From: Takifugu bimaculatus
Taxonomy: Eukaryota > Chordata > Actinopteri > Tetraodontiformes > Tetraodontidae
Assembly (NCBI GenBank): GCA_004026145.2
Contig: CP034975.1
Location: 6,708,610-6,772,609, forward strand
DNA: 64,000 bases
Direction: 5' to 3'
Under the pieces are notes generated by a model. That model did not search any database and was not told where the DNA came from. It saw only the letters and a program-made list of their open reading frames with translations. Positions 63,425 to 64,000 of the stretch are shown in pieces (position 1 is the first letter of the stretch; the number at the start of each line of letters is the position of its first letter). A program made the position numbers and the translations under genes.

Positions 63425-63777
63425 GCGTGCTGCCAAGCTGTTACCGTAACAGAAATGTGAGGAAAAAAGGGGTTTCTAGAGGGAGTGTTGTGGGTTGAGG
63501 TTATTTTACGGCAGAACCCAGAACGGGTTTGGGCGCCAACCTGGCCGCCGGTGCAGAAATCACAGCGGACTGAAAAAATAAAAAAAAAAGGGGGGATGAC
63601 AGGGTGGATGTGGAGAGGTGGAGGGAGAGAACCAGACATTACTCAGCCTGTTATTTCAGGAGGACACTATGATTTCAATCTGGACGGGAAGAAAAACAGC
63701 GGCGAGCACAAAACCAGACAGAAAGGTGGAAGTTAGCACCGCGGCAGACGGAGGAGGGAGAAGAACTTTCTCTCTCT

Positions 63778-63778
<1 letters not shown>

Positions 63779-63815
<37 letters not shown>
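63779..63815. repeat. (TG)n microsatellite
   Basis: TCTC run followed by about 17 TG units. Confidence 0.9.
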
Positions 63816-63816
<1 letters not shown>

Positions 63817-64000
63817 CAGCAGCCCCTCCCCCGCCCAGGTCCGACAGGTGCACACCAGAACAATGCGTCATTGAGGCGTCCCACACCTGGGACACACGCA
63901 GGGAGAGGCAACACGTGCGCGCTGACGTCGCCATCTGTTAGATCCATTATATTGAAGTTATCTCTTATTTGCTTTTACCTTGTTATATTCCTTATTCTTG

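Overview
The window looks like a compact teleost (ray-finned fish) genome. It carries a vertebrate class-I myosin gene with short introns, abundant (CA/TG)n microsatellites, and relics of the LINE and SINE-like repeats typical of fish. The exact species cannot be told from the sequence.

The host gene is unconventional myosin-Id (myo1d) on the minus strand. Twenty internal coding exons lie between 60453 and 10173. Their phases join without a break into 2766 nt (922 codons), covering the P-loop, switch I, switch II, actin-binding region, IQ neck and TH1 tail. The first coding exon (about 30 residues) and the last (about 50 residues) were not found and probably lie beyond the right and left edges.

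The main feature is an insertion in the penultimate myo1d intron (10328-47326, 37.0 kb). About 33.7 kb of it (13165-46867) is a head-to-tail array of a unit of about 5.05 kb: six complete units and a seventh that breaks off halfway. Each unit carries, on the plus strand and so antisense to myo1d, one intronless ORF for a protein I do not recognise. It has a 67-aa N-terminus, a run of acidic Ser/Asp/Glu/Pro-rich repeats of 121-153 aa, and an invariant C-terminal region of about 140 aa that looks helical with a basic tail. Five copies are open (546, 546, 667, 568 and 663 aa). Copies 1 and 5 share a one-base insertion that truncates them at 328 aa. Every complete unit also carries a SINE-like/3'-tail repeat and a decayed 3' end of a LINE, so the unit was amplified after those insertions. 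Unit 5 is a mosaic of two sequence types, which points to unequal crossing-over or gene conversion.

Layout: 1-10172, non-coding, with microsatellites and a possible solo LTR; 10173-10327, myo1d penultimate exon; 10328-13164, unique intron; 13165-46867, tandem gene array; 46868-47326, unique right flank; 47327-48538, myo1d tail and neck exons; 48539-57209, motor exons with longer introns, including a 0.4 kb polypyrimidine tract and a cluster of CTCF-like motifs; 57210-60453, densely packed motor exons, one flanked on both sides by long TG repeats; 60454-64000, non-coding (probably intron 1), with microsatellites and a CpG-rich stretch.

No tRNA, rRNA, CRISPR array or prokaryotic-type element was seen. 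Family assignments rest on recognition by eye; no database search was possible.
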